Assembly (NCBI GenBank): GCA_965204415.1
Contig: CBDBEL010000004.1
Span: 930,001-994,000, forward strand
Direction: 5' to 3'
Source of the DNA: Aldehydirespirator sp965204415
GTDB lineage: Bacteria; Actinomycetota; Acidimicrobiia; Acidimicrobiales; Aldehydirespiratoraceae
DNA: 64,000 nt
Made by a program: the position numbers and the translations under genes. Of this stretch, positions 16,914 to 25,436 are shown piece after piece. Under the pieces are notes generated by a model that was not told the DNA's origin, did not search any database, and was given only the letters and a program-made list of their open reading frames with translations. Positions within the stretch are counted from its first letter, which is position 1. Every line of letters begins with the position of its first letter.

Positions 16914-17312
16914 TCAGCCCGTGCTCTCCCACTCGTGCAGGTAGCGGTTGCCGTCGGGTGAGCGCCCGCCCGCGAGCATCATCTCGGTGTGCGCCTCGGC
17001 GTCGTTGGTGGTCATCGAGCTCACGATCTGCACGTAGTTGAGCCCGTCGGTGGCCCCGATCTTGGCCAGGAAGTAGATGTTGCCGCCGAGCTCGATCATG
17101 CGGTTGTAGTCCCGGTCCCTCACCGCCTGCTTCTGCTCGCCGGTCATGGGCCACTCGTCGAGGTAGGCGTCCTCGCCGGCCTTGAACCGCTCCCGGTTGT
17201 CGGCCTCCATCAACGACATGGCGAACTGGTTGAGGTGGTGCCCCTTGGCCGCCTGGTCGGTGTCGAAGACGGTCGTCCCCGGAATGTCGAGGTACGGCTT
17301 GTCGAGTGCCAT
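16914..17312 (-). CDS. ligA: Protocatechuate 4,5-dioxygenase alpha subunit (LigA)
   Basis: The 132-aa small subunit is all-helical and caps the LigB active site. Characteristic stretches are IPGTTVFD, LNQFAMSLMEADNRERF, NYFLAKIGATDG-like (NIYFLAKIGATDG) and the late MTTNDAEAHTEMMLAGGRS. A longer open frame extends upstream, but the ATG complementary to 17310-17312 begins the family N-terminus (MALDKPYLDIPGT) and has GGAGGA just before it. It is first in the ligA-ligB unit and divergent from ligC, with 142 bp between the starts. Confidence 0.88.
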   Translation of the reverse strand: MALDKPYLDIPGTTVFDTDQAAKGHHLNQFAMSLMEADNRERFKAGEDAYLDEWPMTGEQKQAVRDRDYNRMIELGGNIYFLAKIGATDGLNYVQIVSSMTTNDAEAHTEMMLAGGRSPDGNRYLHEWESTG

Positions 17313-17454
17313 GGTCCTCCGCGTGTTACTGGTGGGGCAGACCGACATACTGCTCGGCGGACGCCCGCTGGGCGTGTTCGCCAGAATGCCAGAGTTCCGG
17401 AGGCGCAGCGGAATTGCGCCGCCCGGATCGTGGCAGCCGGGGGAGTGATGCGAG

Positions 17455-18405
17455 ATGGTGACGGTGGCGATGGTCGGTGCGGGCGCCTTCGGGAACAAGC
17501 ACCTCGACGGGCTGGCGCAGATACCCGACGCGGAGGTGGTGGCGGTGGTGGACCCGGTGCAGGCCGCGGCCCACAAGGCGGCCGACGCCCGCGGCATCGG
17601 CCGGGTCGAGACCAGCCTCGACGCGGTGCTGGCCGACGACGGTATCGACGCGGTGATCCTGGCCACCCCCACCCCGGTGCACGCCGAGCAGGCCGTCGCA
17701 TGCCTGGAGGCCGGCAAGCACGTCGAGGTCGAGATCCCGCTGTGCGACAACCTGGCCGGCGGCCGGGCCGTGGTGGAGGCCCAGCAGCGCTCGGGCAAGG
17801 TGGCCGCCTGCGGGCACACCCGCCGGTTCAACCCCAGCCACCAGTGGGTGCGCAACCGCATCGGGGCCGGCGAGTTCTCGATCCAGCACCTCGACGTGCA
17901 GACGTTCTTCTTCCGCCGCACCAACACCAACGCGCTGGGCGAGCCCCGCAGCTGGACCGACCACCTGCTGTGGCACCACGCCGCCCACACCGTCGACCTG
18001 TTCCAGTACCAGACCGGCAGCCCCGTCGTGGCGGCCCAGGCCATGCAGGGACCGATCCACCCCGAGCTGGGCATCGCCATGGACATGTCGGTCCAGCTGC
18101 TGACCGAGGCCGGGCAGCTGTGCACGCTGGCGCTGTCGTTCAACAACGACGGGCCCTTCGGGACGTTCTTCCGCTACATCGGCGACACCGGCACCTACGT
18201 CGCCCGCTACGACGACCTCGTCACCGGCAACGACGAGCCCATCGACGTGTCCGGCGTGGACGTCTCGATGAACGGCATCGAGCTCCAGGACCGCGACTTC
18301 GTCGCGGCCATCGTCGAGGGCCGCGAGCCCGTCGCCAGCGCGGCCTCGGTGCTCCCCTGCTACGAGGTCCTCCACCAGCTCGAGCAGCAACTCCCCGGCG
18401 GCTGA
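17455..18405 (+). CDS. ligC: Gfo/Idh/MocA oxidoreductase, probable CHMS dehydrogenase LigC
   Basis: The 316-aa protein has the N-terminal Rossmann motif VGAGAFG (8-13 glycines). It also has the Gfo/Idh substrate signature AGKHVEVEIPL, where the usual EKP lysine is replaced by EIP, as in LigC. A C-terminal alpha/beta domain includes WTDHLLWHHAAHTVDL. LigC oxidises 4-carboxy-2-hydroxymuconate 6-semialdehyde, the product of LigAB, using NADP. The divergent ligAB/ligC arrangement supports the assignment. The 3' end is followed by tandem repeats that resemble the gene's own last codons. Confidence 0.82.
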   Translation: MVTVAMVGAGAFGNKHLDGLAQIPDAEVVAVVDPVQAAAHKAADARGIGRVETSLDAVLADDGIDAVILATPTPVHAEQAVACLEAGKHVEVEIPLCDNLAGGRAVVEAQQRSGKVAACGHTRRFNPSHQWVRNRIGAGEFSIQHLDVQTFFFRRTNTNALGEPRSWTDHLLWHHAAHTVDLFQYQTGSPVVAAQAMQGPIHPELGIAMDMSVQLLTEAGQLCTLALSFNNDGPFGTFFRYIGDTGTYVARYDDLVTGNDEPIDVSGVDVSMNGIELQDRDFVAAIVEGREPVASAASVLPCYEVLHQLEQQLPGG

Positions 18406-18540
18406 CAGCTGAGGTCCTCCGCCAGGTCCGACAGCAGCCCCGTGGGCGGCTGACAGCCGAGGTTCTCCGCCAGGTCCGACAGCAGCCCCGTGGGCGGCTC
18501 ACGGCCAAGGCACCACCAGGTCCAACAGCAGCGCTTGGGC
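18397..18540. repeat. 48-bp tandem repeat, about 2.9 units, at the ligC 3' end
   Basis: Units begin at 18397, 18445 and 18493, each with GGCGGCTGACAG or a variant. Units 1 and 2 differ at only a few positions. Unit 3 is degraded and three bases short. The last coding part of ligC (from GAGGTCCTCCACCAG at 18364) resembles the unit body GAGGTCCTCCGCCAG, so the array probably grew by duplication of the ligC end. Unit 1 overlaps the ligC stop. It is not a CRISPR: there are no unique spacers. Confidence 0.85.
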
Positions 18541-18571
18541 GGCGGACCGCTGCCGCCGACCGCTGGCCGGG

Positions 18572-19165
18572 TCACCGCGGCGGCTGGCCCTTTAGCACCT
18601 CCAGCAGCGCCCTCAACGCCCGGCCCCGGTGGCTCAGGGCGTTCTTGGCCTCGGGGCCCATCTCCGCGAAGGTCCTGCCGTCGGCCTCGGCGGGGGCGAA
18701 CACCGGGTCGTAGCCGAAGCCGCCCGCGCCGCGGGGCTCGACGGTGATCACGCCCTCGACCACGCCCTCGGCGGCAAGCTCAGCACCGTCGGGGAAGCAC
18801 ACCATGGCCACGGTCCGGAAGCGGGCGGTTCGCTGCCCGGGCGGCACGGCCCGCATGTCGGCCATCAGCCGGCCCAGGTTGTCGGCGTAGCCGGCATCGG
18901 GGCCCGCGTACCGGGCCGAGTGAACCCCGGGCGCCCCGCCGAGAGCGTCCACCTCCAGGCCGGTGTCGTCGGCCAATGCAGCCGCTCCCGCGAAGCGGCA
19001 CACCGCCCGCGCCTTGAGCCGGGCGTTGCCGGTCAGGTCGTCGGCGTCCTCGGCCACATCGCCCATGCCCTCGGGCCGGGGCAGCAGCACCGCGTGGCCG
19101 GCCAGCACTTCGGCCATCTCGGCCACTTTGTCGGGGTTGGCGCTAGCGCAGACCAGCTCGATCAT
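18572..19165 (-). CDS. rdgB: RdgB/HAM1 inosine/xanthosine triphosphate pyrophosphatase
   Basis: The 197-aa nucleotide-pool sanitiser hydrolyses dITP, ITP and XTP to monophosphates. Motifs are CASANPDKVAEM at the start, ADDTGLEVDALGGAPGVHSA (substrate and metal site) and GGFGYDPVF. LSHRGRAL follows near the end. I choose the ATG at 19165 (MIELVCAS). A GTG 12 nt upstream gives four more residues and cannot be excluded. The start region lies inside a 38-bp repeat that recurs 77 bp upstream. rph is upstream on the same strand, and rph-rdgB linkage is common in actinobacteria. Confidence 0.92.
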   Translation of the reverse strand: MIELVCASANPDKVAEMAEVLAGHAVLLPRPEGMGDVAEDADDLTGNARLKARAVCRFAGAAALADDTGLEVDALGGAPGVHSARYAGPDAGYADNLGRLMADMRAVPPGQRTARFRTVAMVCFPDGAELAAEGVVEGVITVEPRGAGGFGYDPVFAPAEADGRTFAEMGPEAKNALSHRGRALRALLEVLKGQPPR

Positions 19166-19271
19166 CGAGACGGTCACCGGCCGGCAGGAACGGGTCCAGA
19201 GCGCATCATCAGGTGCTGATTCGGCGCTTCTGGCTCGATCATCGAGACGGTCACCGGCCGGCAGGAACGGG
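19157..19271. repeat. 38-bp perfect direct repeat across the rdgB start
   Basis: Copies at 19157-19194 and 19234-19271 are identical (CTCGATCATCGAGACGGTCA, continuing for 18 more bases). A shorter third piece, CGATCATCGAGACGG, lies near 19298-19313 at the rph stop. The duplication copies the rdgB start-codon region into the rph-rdgB spacer, so ribosomes could meet a decoy start there. Confidence 0.9.
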
Positions 19272-19297
19272 GCTGGCGGCCCCTGGGCAGACGCCGA

Positions 19298-20038
19298 TCA
19301 TCGAGACGGCGGCGGCTCGGCCAGCACGGCCCGCTGGGCCGCGACGATCTCGGTGATCCCCTTGGCCGCCAGGTCGAGCAGCTCGTCGAGCTGGGTCCGG
19401 TCGAACGGCTTGCCCTCGGCGGTGCCCTGCACCTCGATCAGCCCGCCCGAGCCGGTCATCACCACGTTGAAGTCCACGTCGGCGCCGGCGTCCTCGACAT
19501 AGGGCAGGTCCAGCAGCGCCACCCCGTCGATCAGCCCGACGCTCACCGCCGCGCAGTCGTCGATTATCGGCGACGACCTCAGTTGCCCCGCCTGCATCAG
19601 CCGGGTGACGGCGTCGTGCAGGGCCAGGTACCCGCCGCAGATGGCCGCGGTGCGGGTGCCGCCGTCGGCCTGGAGCACGTCGCAGTCCACGATCACCTGG
19701 CGCGGCCCGAGGGCGTCGAGGTCCACCACGGTTCGCAGCGACCGGCCGATCAGGCGCTGGATCTCCTTGGTGCGGCCCCCCACCCGGCGGCCCACCCGCT
19801 CCGGGGAGGACCCCGGCAGCATCGAGTACTCGGCGGTCAGCCATCCCGAGCCCCGGTCGCGGAGCCACCGGGGGACGTCGGTGTCGACCGACGCGGTGCA
19901 CAGCACCCGGGTGTCGCCGAAGACGGCCAGCGCCGAGCCGTCGGCCATCGTCGTGTAGTCGCGGCGGAACTCCAGCGGCCGCAACTCGTCGACCCGGCGC
20001 CCGTCGGCCCGGCGCCCGGCAGCATCGATCACGCTCAC
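19298..20038 (-). CDS. rph: Ribonuclease PH
   Basis: This 246-aa phosphorolytic 3'-5' exoribonuclease trims tRNA 3' ends. Recognisable stretches are LRPLEFRRDYT, GSALAVFGDTRVLCTASV, WLTAEYSMLP, RRVGGRTKEIQRLIGRSLR, the conserved VDCDVLQADGGTRTAA and DLPYVEDAGADVDFNVVMT. Length is normal and the phosphate-site arginines are intact. It is upstream of rdgB and downstream of the MBL hydrolase, all on the minus strand. Confidence 0.95.
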   Translation of the reverse strand: MSVIDAAGRRADGRRVDELRPLEFRRDYTTMADGSALAVFGDTRVLCTASVDTDVPRWLRDRGSGWLTAEYSMLPGSSPERVGRRVGGRTKEIQRLIGRSLRTVVDLDALGPRQVIVDCDVLQADGGTRTAAICGGYLALHDAVTRLMQAGQLRSSPIIDDCAAVSVGLIDGVALLDLPYVEDAGADVDFNVVMTGSGGLIEVQGTAEGKPFDRTQLDELLDLAAKGITEIVAAQRAVLAEPPPSR

Positions 20039-20051
20039 CCTCCGACCACCC

Positions 20052-20795
20052 TCAGACTGTGAGCACCAGCCCGGGCCGGGCCACTGCGATGTCGCCGTCG
20101 AACGACCCGCTCGCCTCGGCCAGCTGGGCGTCGGGATCGCATCCCGGCGCCAGGTGGGTGAGCACCAGGCGCTCCGCCCCGGCCACCGACGCGGCCCGGG
20201 CCGCCTCGCGGGCGCTCATGTGGGGGATGCCCTCCCCCTCGTGCTCGCAGCCGTGGCTGGCGTCGCACATGGCCACGTGGATCCCCTCGCCCAGCGAGCG
20301 GAAGTCCCAGCCGGGACCGGTGTCGGAGCTGAAGGCCAGGCTGCGGCCGCCGGCGTCCACCCTCGCGGCCAGCGTCTCCACCGGATGGTCGGTGAGGGCG
20401 AAGCGCCACCGCTGATCGCCGATGGCCAGCTCCGAGGACGGATCGATGACCGTCCAGGCCAGCGGGTCGGTCTTGCCCGAGCGCAGCACGGTGATCGACC
20501 GGTCCATGGCCCGGGTCTCGGCGGTGCCGTACACGGGCACGTCGCTGCGGGGCACGAACCAGATGAACACGTTGCGGATCACCGGCAGCTCCAGCCAGTG
20601 GTCGGGATGGCAGTGGGTGATGACGATGGCGGTGACCTCCGTGAGGTCGATCGCCTCCTGCAACGGCCCGAGCGTCCCCGGCCCGCAGTCGAGCACCACC
20701 GCGGCGCGGTCGCTGCGCACCAGATAGCCGGTGCAGGGGTTGCCGGGCGCGGCGTAGGAGCCGCTACAGCCCAGGACCGTCAGAGTGAGCGACAC
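20052..20795 (-). CDS. MBL-fold metallo-hydrolase
   Basis: The 247-aa protein has the beta-lactamase-fold metal motif HCHPDHW (H61, H63, D65, H66). It also has SSDTGPG and a late HLAPG histidine. The N-terminus LTVLGCSGSYAAPGNPCTGYL is typical of RNase Z-like and cyclic-nucleotide phosphodiesterase-like actinobacterial members often found next to rph. An RNA-processing or phosphodiesterase function is plausible but not proven. It ends 13 nt before the rph start, which suggests co-transcription. Confidence 0.85.
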   Translation of the reverse strand: MSLTLTVLGCSGSYAAPGNPCTGYLVRSDRAAVVLDCGPGTLGPLQEAIDLTEVTAIVITHCHPDHWLELPVIRNVFIWFVPRSDVPVYGTAETRAMDRSITVLRSGKTDPLAWTVIDPSSELAIGDQRWRFALTDHPVETLAARVDAGGRSLAFSSDTGPGWDFRSLGEGIHVAMCDASHGCEHEGEGIPHMSAREAARAASVAGAERLVLTHLAPGCDPDAQLAEASGSFDGDIAVARPGLVLTV

Positions 20796-20835
20796 CGGTG
20801 ATTCCTCGATCCGAGGCGGTGCGGGCGCTGACGGC

Positions 20836-20997
20836 CTAGCGCTCCTCCTTGAAGACCACGTGCTTGCGGATCACCGGATCGTATTTCTTGAGCTCGATCC
20901 GGTGGCGGGTGTTGGTCTTGTTCTTGGTGGTCACGTAGGTGTAGCCGGTTCCGGCGGTGGACCGCAGCTTGATGATGGGACGCTTGTCGCTGGCCAT
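20836..20997 (-). CDS. rpmG: 50S ribosomal protein L33
   Basis: The 53-aa basic protein reads MASDKRPIIKLRSTAGTGYT, then YVTTKNKTNT, RHRIELKKYDP and a C-terminal HVVFKEER. This matches L33. The zinc-binding cysteines are absent, so it is the C-minus (zinc-independent) form. It starts 16 nt after rpmB ends, on the same strand, and the two ribosomal genes form a pair. AGGAG just upstream (GCGAGGAGACGGCG) is the ribosome site. Confidence 0.93.
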   Translation of the reverse strand: MASDKRPIIKLRSTAGTGYTYVTTKNKTNTRHRIELKKYDPVIRKHVVFKEER

Positions 20998-21013
20998 CGC
21001 CGTCTCCTCGCTG

Positions 21014-21250
21014 TTAGATCTTGCGGCCGTTGCGGCGCATCTCGGCCACCACGCTCTCGATGCCGCGCCTGTCGATGGTCTTGATGGCCTTGGTGCTCAG
21101 CCGCAGCTTGATCCAGCGCTTCTCGCTGGGCAGGTAGTAGCGCTTGGTCTGGACGTTGGGATCCCAGCGGCGACTGGAGCGGCGATGCGAATGGGAGAGC
21201 TGCTTGCCGAACCGCGGCTTCTTGCCGGTGACCTGGCAGATCTTGGACAT
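21014..21250 (-). CDS. rpmB: 50S ribosomal protein L28
   Basis: The 78-aa basic protein begins MSKICQVTGKKPRFGKQLSH, the L28 N-terminus, and continues SHRRSSRRWDPNVQTKRYYL. Only one cysteine (C5) is present, so the four-cysteine zinc site of some L28 proteins is missing. That agrees with the zinc-independent L33 next door. The ATG complementary to 21248-21250 is chosen over an in-frame ATG 57 nt upstream, because that extension is encoded by the tandem repeat. Confidence 0.95.
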   Translation of the reverse strand: MSKICQVTGKKPRFGKQLSHSHRRSSRRWDPNVQTKRYYLPSEKRWIKLRLSTKAIKTIDRRGIESVVAEMRRNGRKI

Positions 21251-21271
21251 TCGAAGAAGGGTAGCGACCTG

Positions 21272-21360
21272 CTGCCCGCTCTCCACTGGCGGGGGGCAGC
21301 GAGCCACTGCCCGCTCTCCACTGGCGGGATGCAGCGAGCCACTGCCCGCTCTCCGCTAGA
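21272..21360. repeat. 35-bp tandem repeat between cysM and rpmB
   Basis: Units start at 21272, 21307 and (partial) 21342, each beginning CTGCCCGCTCTCC. Units 1 and 2 differ only at the GGG/GAT step. The third unit runs into the cysM stop codon at 21356-21358. It fills the whole spacer between cysM and rpmB, so it would be transcribed as the rpmB leader. Confidence 0.85.
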
Positions 21361-22303
21361 AGTAGATGATCTCGGAGGCCCTCTCGACCACGTCGTCGAG
21401 GTCGCCGGTCCAGGCCTGGCTGGACAGGTACTTCCAGCCGCCGTCGGACACGATGAACACGACGGTGCCGGCGTCGATCCTGGAGGCCACCCGGCACGCG
21501 CCAGCCAGGGCCGCGCCCGACGACAGCCCGGCGAAGATCCCGGCGTCGGCCAGCCGGCGGGTCTGCTCGACCGACTCGCGGGGCCGCACGATGCGCTTGC
21601 CGCTGAGCAGGTCGGCACCGCCCCACTTCTCGTACACCGGGGGGATGAAGCCGTCGTCGAGGCTGCGCAGGCCGTCGACCATCTCGCCGGCCGGCGGCTC
21701 CACTGCGTAGACCTCGATGTCGGGGTGCATCTCCTTGAGGTAGGTGCCCACACCCAGGACCGTTCCGCTGGTGCCCAGGCCGGCCACGAAGTGGGTGACG
21801 TCGGGCACGTCCCGCAGGATCTCGGGTCCGGTGGTCTCGTAGTGGACCCGGGGGTTGGCCTCGTTGGCGTACTGGTACAGGAACACCCAGTCGGGGTGCT
21901 CCAGGATCATCCGGCGGGCCAGGCGCACCGCCCCGTTGGAGCCCTCGGCGCCGGGGGACGGCACGATCTCGGCGCCGAACACCTCCAGCATCTGGCGGCG
22001 CTCGACCGAGGTGTTCTCGGGCATGACGACCGTGATCGGGTAGCCCCGCATCCGGGCGATCATGGCCAGCGCGATGCCGGTGTTGCCCGAGGACGGTTCC
22101 AGTATCCGCTTGCCGGGGCCGAGGGTGCCGTCGGCCTCGGCGTCGAGCACCATGGCCTTGGCGATCCGGTCCTTGACCGAGCCGGTGGGGTTGGCGCTCT
22201 CGAGCTTGGCCACCAGGCGGACGTCGGGGTTCGGGCTGAGCTGGGAGACGTCCACGGCCGGCGTGTTGCCGATCAGGTCTAGTGCGTCGCGCTTGACTGG
22301 CAT
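21356..22303 (-). CDS. cysM: Cysteine synthase CysM (O-phosphoserine type)
   Basis: This 315-aa PLP fold-type II enzyme has the Schiff-base lysine K44 (NPTGSVKDR), the substrate loop SSGNTGI and the phosphate loop GLGTSGT. It resembles the mycobacterial CysM subgroup: MPENTSVERRQML, HFVAGLGTSGTVLG and DGGWKYLSS. That enzyme uses O-phosphoserine and the thiocarboxylated carrier CysO. The third partner, the JAMM protease Mec, is encoded at 26882-27304. CysO itself is not seen in the window. Ordinary CysK activity remains possible. Confidence 0.87.
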   Translation of the reverse strand: MPVKRDALDLIGNTPAVDVSQLSPNPDVRLVAKLESANPTGSVKDRIAKAMVLDAEADGTLGPGKRILEPSSGNTGIALAMIARMRGYPITVVMPENTSVERRQMLEVFGAEIVPSPGAEGSNGAVRLARRMILEHPDWVFLYQYANEANPRVHYETTGPEILRDVPDVTHFVAGLGTSGTVLGVGTYLKEMHPDIEVYAVEPPAGEMVDGLRSLDDGFIPPVYEKWGGADLLSGKRIVRPRESVEQTRRLADAGIFAGLSSGAALAGACRVASRIDAGTVVFIVSDGGWKYLSSQAWTGDLDDVVERASEIIYF

Positions 22304-22326
22304 TCTGGGTGGTCCCGTGGCGGTCG

Positions 22327-23778
22327 CTAATCCCGAGTGATCCGATCAGGATTATAGCTGCGGGACAGCACCAACGCGGCGGGCACGGTCAGCGCACAGA
22401 TGGCTGCCAGCGCGCCCAGCGACCATGCGTAGGCCGACGACAGGGCGTCCGCCAGCGCGGTGTCGACCGCGGCGCCGGAGTCGTCGAGCAGCCCCCGGAC
22501 CGCCTCGACGTCGCCCGCCTTCCGTTCGACGACCCAGAACAGGACCATCCCGGCGACGGCCGCGCCGTAGGCCCAGCCGAGCGAGCGGATGAACTGGTGG
22601 GCCGAGCTCACCCTGCCCATCTGAGCGGGGTCGGCCTGGTCCTGCAGCAGCACAAGGCTCGAGGTGGTGATGGTCCCGATGCCCCACCCCACCCACACGA
22701 AGGCCGCGAACACCAGCGGGAACGGAGCCGCCGTCGCGGCCGCCGCCGTGACCGCCACCGCCCCGCTGGTGAGGACGAAGGATCCGATCACGACGACGCT
22801 CTGGGCCCGGATGCGCTCCTGGAGCTTGCTCGCCACCCACGACGCGACCGCCCATCCGACCGTCGGCCATAGCACCGCGAAGGCGGCGAAGGACAGCGAC
22901 GTGCCCCGCGCCCCCTTCAGGTACAGGGGCAGGAAGACGCTGGTCCCGGTGCCGCCCGCGATGGAAGCGATCGCCGCCACGTGCACCGGCCACCACTGGC
23001 GCCCGGTGATGTGGGCCAAATGGACGATCGGGCCCGGGCGGCGGCGGGCATGGCGCACGTACAGCCCGTACAGCAGGGCGGCCAGCCCCATCAGGGCGAC
23101 GCTCGACCACTGCAACGACGACGTGGCCAGCAGCAGGGCGACCGCGATGGCGCCGACGAGCGCGAGGCCCCGCCGGTCGAGCGGCTCGGCCTCGGCCATG
23201 GCCTCCGCCGGCACCCGGTTCCAGCCCGCCGCGGCCGCCGCTGCGGCCACCGGCAGGTTGGCCGCGAAGACCGACCTCCAGCCGAGAGTGCTCACCAGCA
23301 CCGCCGCCAGCGCCGGCCCGCTCACCCCGACGACTCCCCACACCGACGCCACCAGGGCGTAGGCCCGCGGCCGGAGGGCGGAGTCGTAGGCCAGGCCGAT
23401 GCAGGTCACACCGGTGCCGATCAGCGATCCCGTGAACACGCCCTGGAGCATCCGCGCCCCCACCAGCACCTCCATGGTGGGCGCGGCCGCGCACAGGGCG
23501 GACGCGGCCGCGAAGCCGACGATGGCCAGCCGGTAGGCCCGTCTGACCCCCGCCCCGTCGATGAACGGCCCGATGACCAGCACTGCGATGGCCGCGGCCA
23601 GGAGCTCGACGGTGATCACCCACTGCGTCAGCGCGACCCGGCCCAGGTCGGCTCCGATCTCGGGGAGGGCCGCCGGCACCGAGATGGCGTTGTAGAAGGC
23701 CAGTGCCATCGAGGCCGACACCGCCAGCGACACGGCCCGGTTCTCGGGCGCGAGCAGGCCCCGGGCCGGGCGTGTCAT
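22327..23778 (-). CDS. MFS drug-type efflux transporter, copy 1
   Basis: The 483-aa membrane protein has about 12-14 hydrophobic helices and the layout of DHA2-type major facilitator exporters: LPEIGADLGRVALTQWVITVELL, DGAGVRRAYRLAI (motif A-like) and a late SSAHQFIRSLGWAYGA. The exported compound cannot be read from sequence. The ATG at 23778 has a -10 TAGCCT 6 nt upstream. It is a tandem paralogue of 23938-25395, with the same gene order and conserved stretches throughout. Confidence 0.85.
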   Translation of the reverse strand: MTRPARGLLAPENRAVSLAVSASMALAFYNAISVPAALPEIGADLGRVALTQWVITVELLAAAIAVLVIGPFIDGAGVRRAYRLAIVGFAAASALCAAAPTMEVLVGARMLQGVFTGSLIGTGVTCIGLAYDSALRPRAYALVASVWGVVGVSGPALAAVLVSTLGWRSVFAANLPVAAAAAAAGWNRVPAEAMAEAEPLDRRGLALVGAIAVALLLATSSLQWSSVALMGLAALLYGLYVRHARRRPGPIVHLAHITGRQWWPVHVAAIASIAGGTGTSVFLPLYLKGARGTSLSFAAFAVLWPTVGWAVASWVASKLQERIRAQSVVVIGSFVLTSGAVAVTAAAATAAPFPLVFAAFVWVGWGIGTITTSSLVLLQDQADPAQMGRVSSAHQFIRSLGWAYGAAVAGMVLFWVVERKAGDVEAVRGLLDDSGAAVDTALADALSSAYAWSLGALAAICALTVPAALVLSRSYNPDRITRD

Positions 23779-23784
23779 CGTTCG

Positions 23785-23790
23785 AGGCTA
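23785..23790 (-). promoter_or_regulatory. -10 box of MFS copy 1
   Basis: TAGCCT on the minus strand lies 6 nt before the ATG at 23776-23778, in the leaderless layout. It shows that the second MFS gene of the pair has its own promoter. Confidence 0.45.
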
Positions 23791-23937
23791 CGAGGCCTTC
23801 GACGCCGAGCCATCCGCCACCGAGCGATCCGACGCCGACCCACCCGGCGCCGAGTCACCCGGCACCGAACCACCGCCACCGAGCCACCCGGACCCGACCC
23901 CATCCGGCACCGACCCGTGAGCGGTCCGGAACCGCAT

Positions 23938-25395
23938 TCAGCCAGGCCGCGGCCCCGGTCGGTCTCGCCCCCATGCCAGCGCCGCGGCCGCGGGAACGGT
24001 CAGCGTCGAGAGCACTGCCATGACGCCCAGCGCCCATGTGTAGGCCGAGGCCAGCGCGTCGGCAACCGTGGCGTCCACCACCGTGTCGGCTTCGCTGAGC
24101 AGGCCGCGCACCAGCTCGGCGTCGCCGGTGCGGCGCTCCACCACCCAGAACATCACCAGGCCGGCGAGCGCGGCCCCGTAGGCGAAACCCAGGGAGCGGA
24201 TGAAATGGTGCGCCGAACTCACCCTCCCCATCTCCTGGGGGTCGGCGCGGCCCTGCAGCAGCGCGAGGCTCGCAGTGGAGATGGTGCCGATCCCCCAGCC
24301 CGCGCACGCGAACGCGGCGAGCAGCACCGCCACGGGCGCCTCGAGCCCGGCGCACACGGTGGCGCCCACCGCCCCGACAGCCATGAACACCGAGCCGATC
24401 ATGGTGACGGTCTGAGCCCGGAGGTGCTGCTGGAGCTTGCCCGACACCCAGGCCGCGATCGACCACCCCAGCGTGGGCCATACCACCGCGAAGGCGGCGA
24501 AGGCCACCGAGTAGCCTCGGCCCGCCTTCAGGTACACCGGCAGGAAGACGCTCGCGCCGGTGCCGCCCGACACCGCCAGGACCCCGACGATGTGGATATG
24601 GCGCCAGCGGCTGGCAACGATATGGGAGATCCGCACGACCGGCGAGCGGCAGGTGCGGGAATGGCGGACGTAGAGAGCGGCCAGTGCCACGCCCGCCGCG
24701 GCCAGCACGATGCTGTACCACTCCAGATAGGAGGTCGCCACCAGCAGGACGACAGTGAGCGCGCTCAGCACCAGCAGCCCTCGCCGATCGAGGGGCTCCG
24801 CGGCCGCCCGGGCCGCGGCCGGGAGCCGGCTCCACCCCACCGCGGCCGCGACCGCGGCCACCGGGAGGTTCGCCGCGAACACGGCCCGCCATCCCAGCGT
24901 GCTGACCAGCACGGCGGCCACCGCCGGACCGCCGATTCCCATGATCCCCCACACCGAGGACATGAGCGCGTAGGCCCACGGCCGCACCGCGTCGTCGAAC
25001 ACGAGTCCGATGGAGGTGAGCGCCGTTCCGATCAGCGCCCCGCTGGCCAGGCCCTGGAGCACCCGCGCCGCGATCAGCAGCTCCATGCTGGGGACGATCG
25101 CGCACAGTGTGGAGCTCGCCAGGAAGGCCACCACCGTGATCCGGAATGCCCGCCGCACGCCGGCCCCGTCGATGAAGGGCCCGATGGCGAGCACCGCGAT
25201 GGCGGCGACCACGAGTTCCACGGTGACCACCCAGGGCAGCAGCGCCACCCGACCGAGGTCGTCGCCGATGGCGGGGAGGGCAGCGGTGGCCGACAGGTTG
25301 TTGTAGGAGGCCATGGCCACGGCCGACATCAGCGCCAGCGATGCGGCCCGGTACTTGGGACTCAGCAGTCCGGGAGCCTCGCCGCGTGTCACCAC
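23938..25395 (-). CDS. MFS drug-type efflux transporter, copy 2
   Basis: The 485-aa paralogue of the preceding transporter shares the same signatures (LPAIGDDLGRVALLPWVVTVEL, DGAGVRRAFRI, SSAHHFIRSLGFAYGA). The similarity extends end to end, which marks an old tandem duplication. The GTG start at 25395 gives MVTRGEAPGLLSPKYRAASL, matching the N-terminus of copy 1. Between the copies (23779-23937) is a stretch of degenerate ACCGAGCCACCCGG-like repeats with no gene. Confidence 0.85.
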   Translation of the reverse strand: MVTRGEAPGLLSPKYRAASLALMSAVAMASYNNLSATAALPAIGDDLGRVALLPWVVTVELVVAAIAVLAIGPFIDGAGVRRAFRITVVAFLASSTLCAIVPSMELLIAARVLQGLASGALIGTALTSIGLVFDDAVRPWAYALMSSVWGIMGIGGPAVAAVLVSTLGWRAVFAANLPVAAVAAAVGWSRLPAAARAAAEPLDRRGLLVLSALTVVLLVATSYLEWYSIVLAAAGVALAALYVRHSRTCRSPVVRISHIVASRWRHIHIVGVLAVSGGTGASVFLPVYLKAGRGYSVAFAAFAVVWPTLGWSIAAWVSGKLQQHLRAQTVTMIGSVFMAVGAVGATVCAGLEAPVAVLLAAFACAGWGIGTISTASLALLQGRADPQEMGRVSSAHHFIRSLGFAYGAALAGLVMFWVVERRTGDAELVRGLLSEADTVVDATVADALASAYTWALGVMAVLSTLTVPAAAALAWGRDRPGPRPG

Positions 25396-25436
25396 CCGAA
25401 GCTATCGGCGCCGCCCAGCCGATAGAAATACGCCCG

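Noticed and set aside
18397..18540. Possible CRISPR array
   Set aside because: The units are directly adjacent with no unique spacers, there are under three of them, and they resemble the end of the preceding gene.
22352..23623. Long antisense-like frame across the MFS gene
   Set aside because: It is an alternative-frame shadow of the transporter with Gly/Arg-rich composition and no hydrophobic segments.
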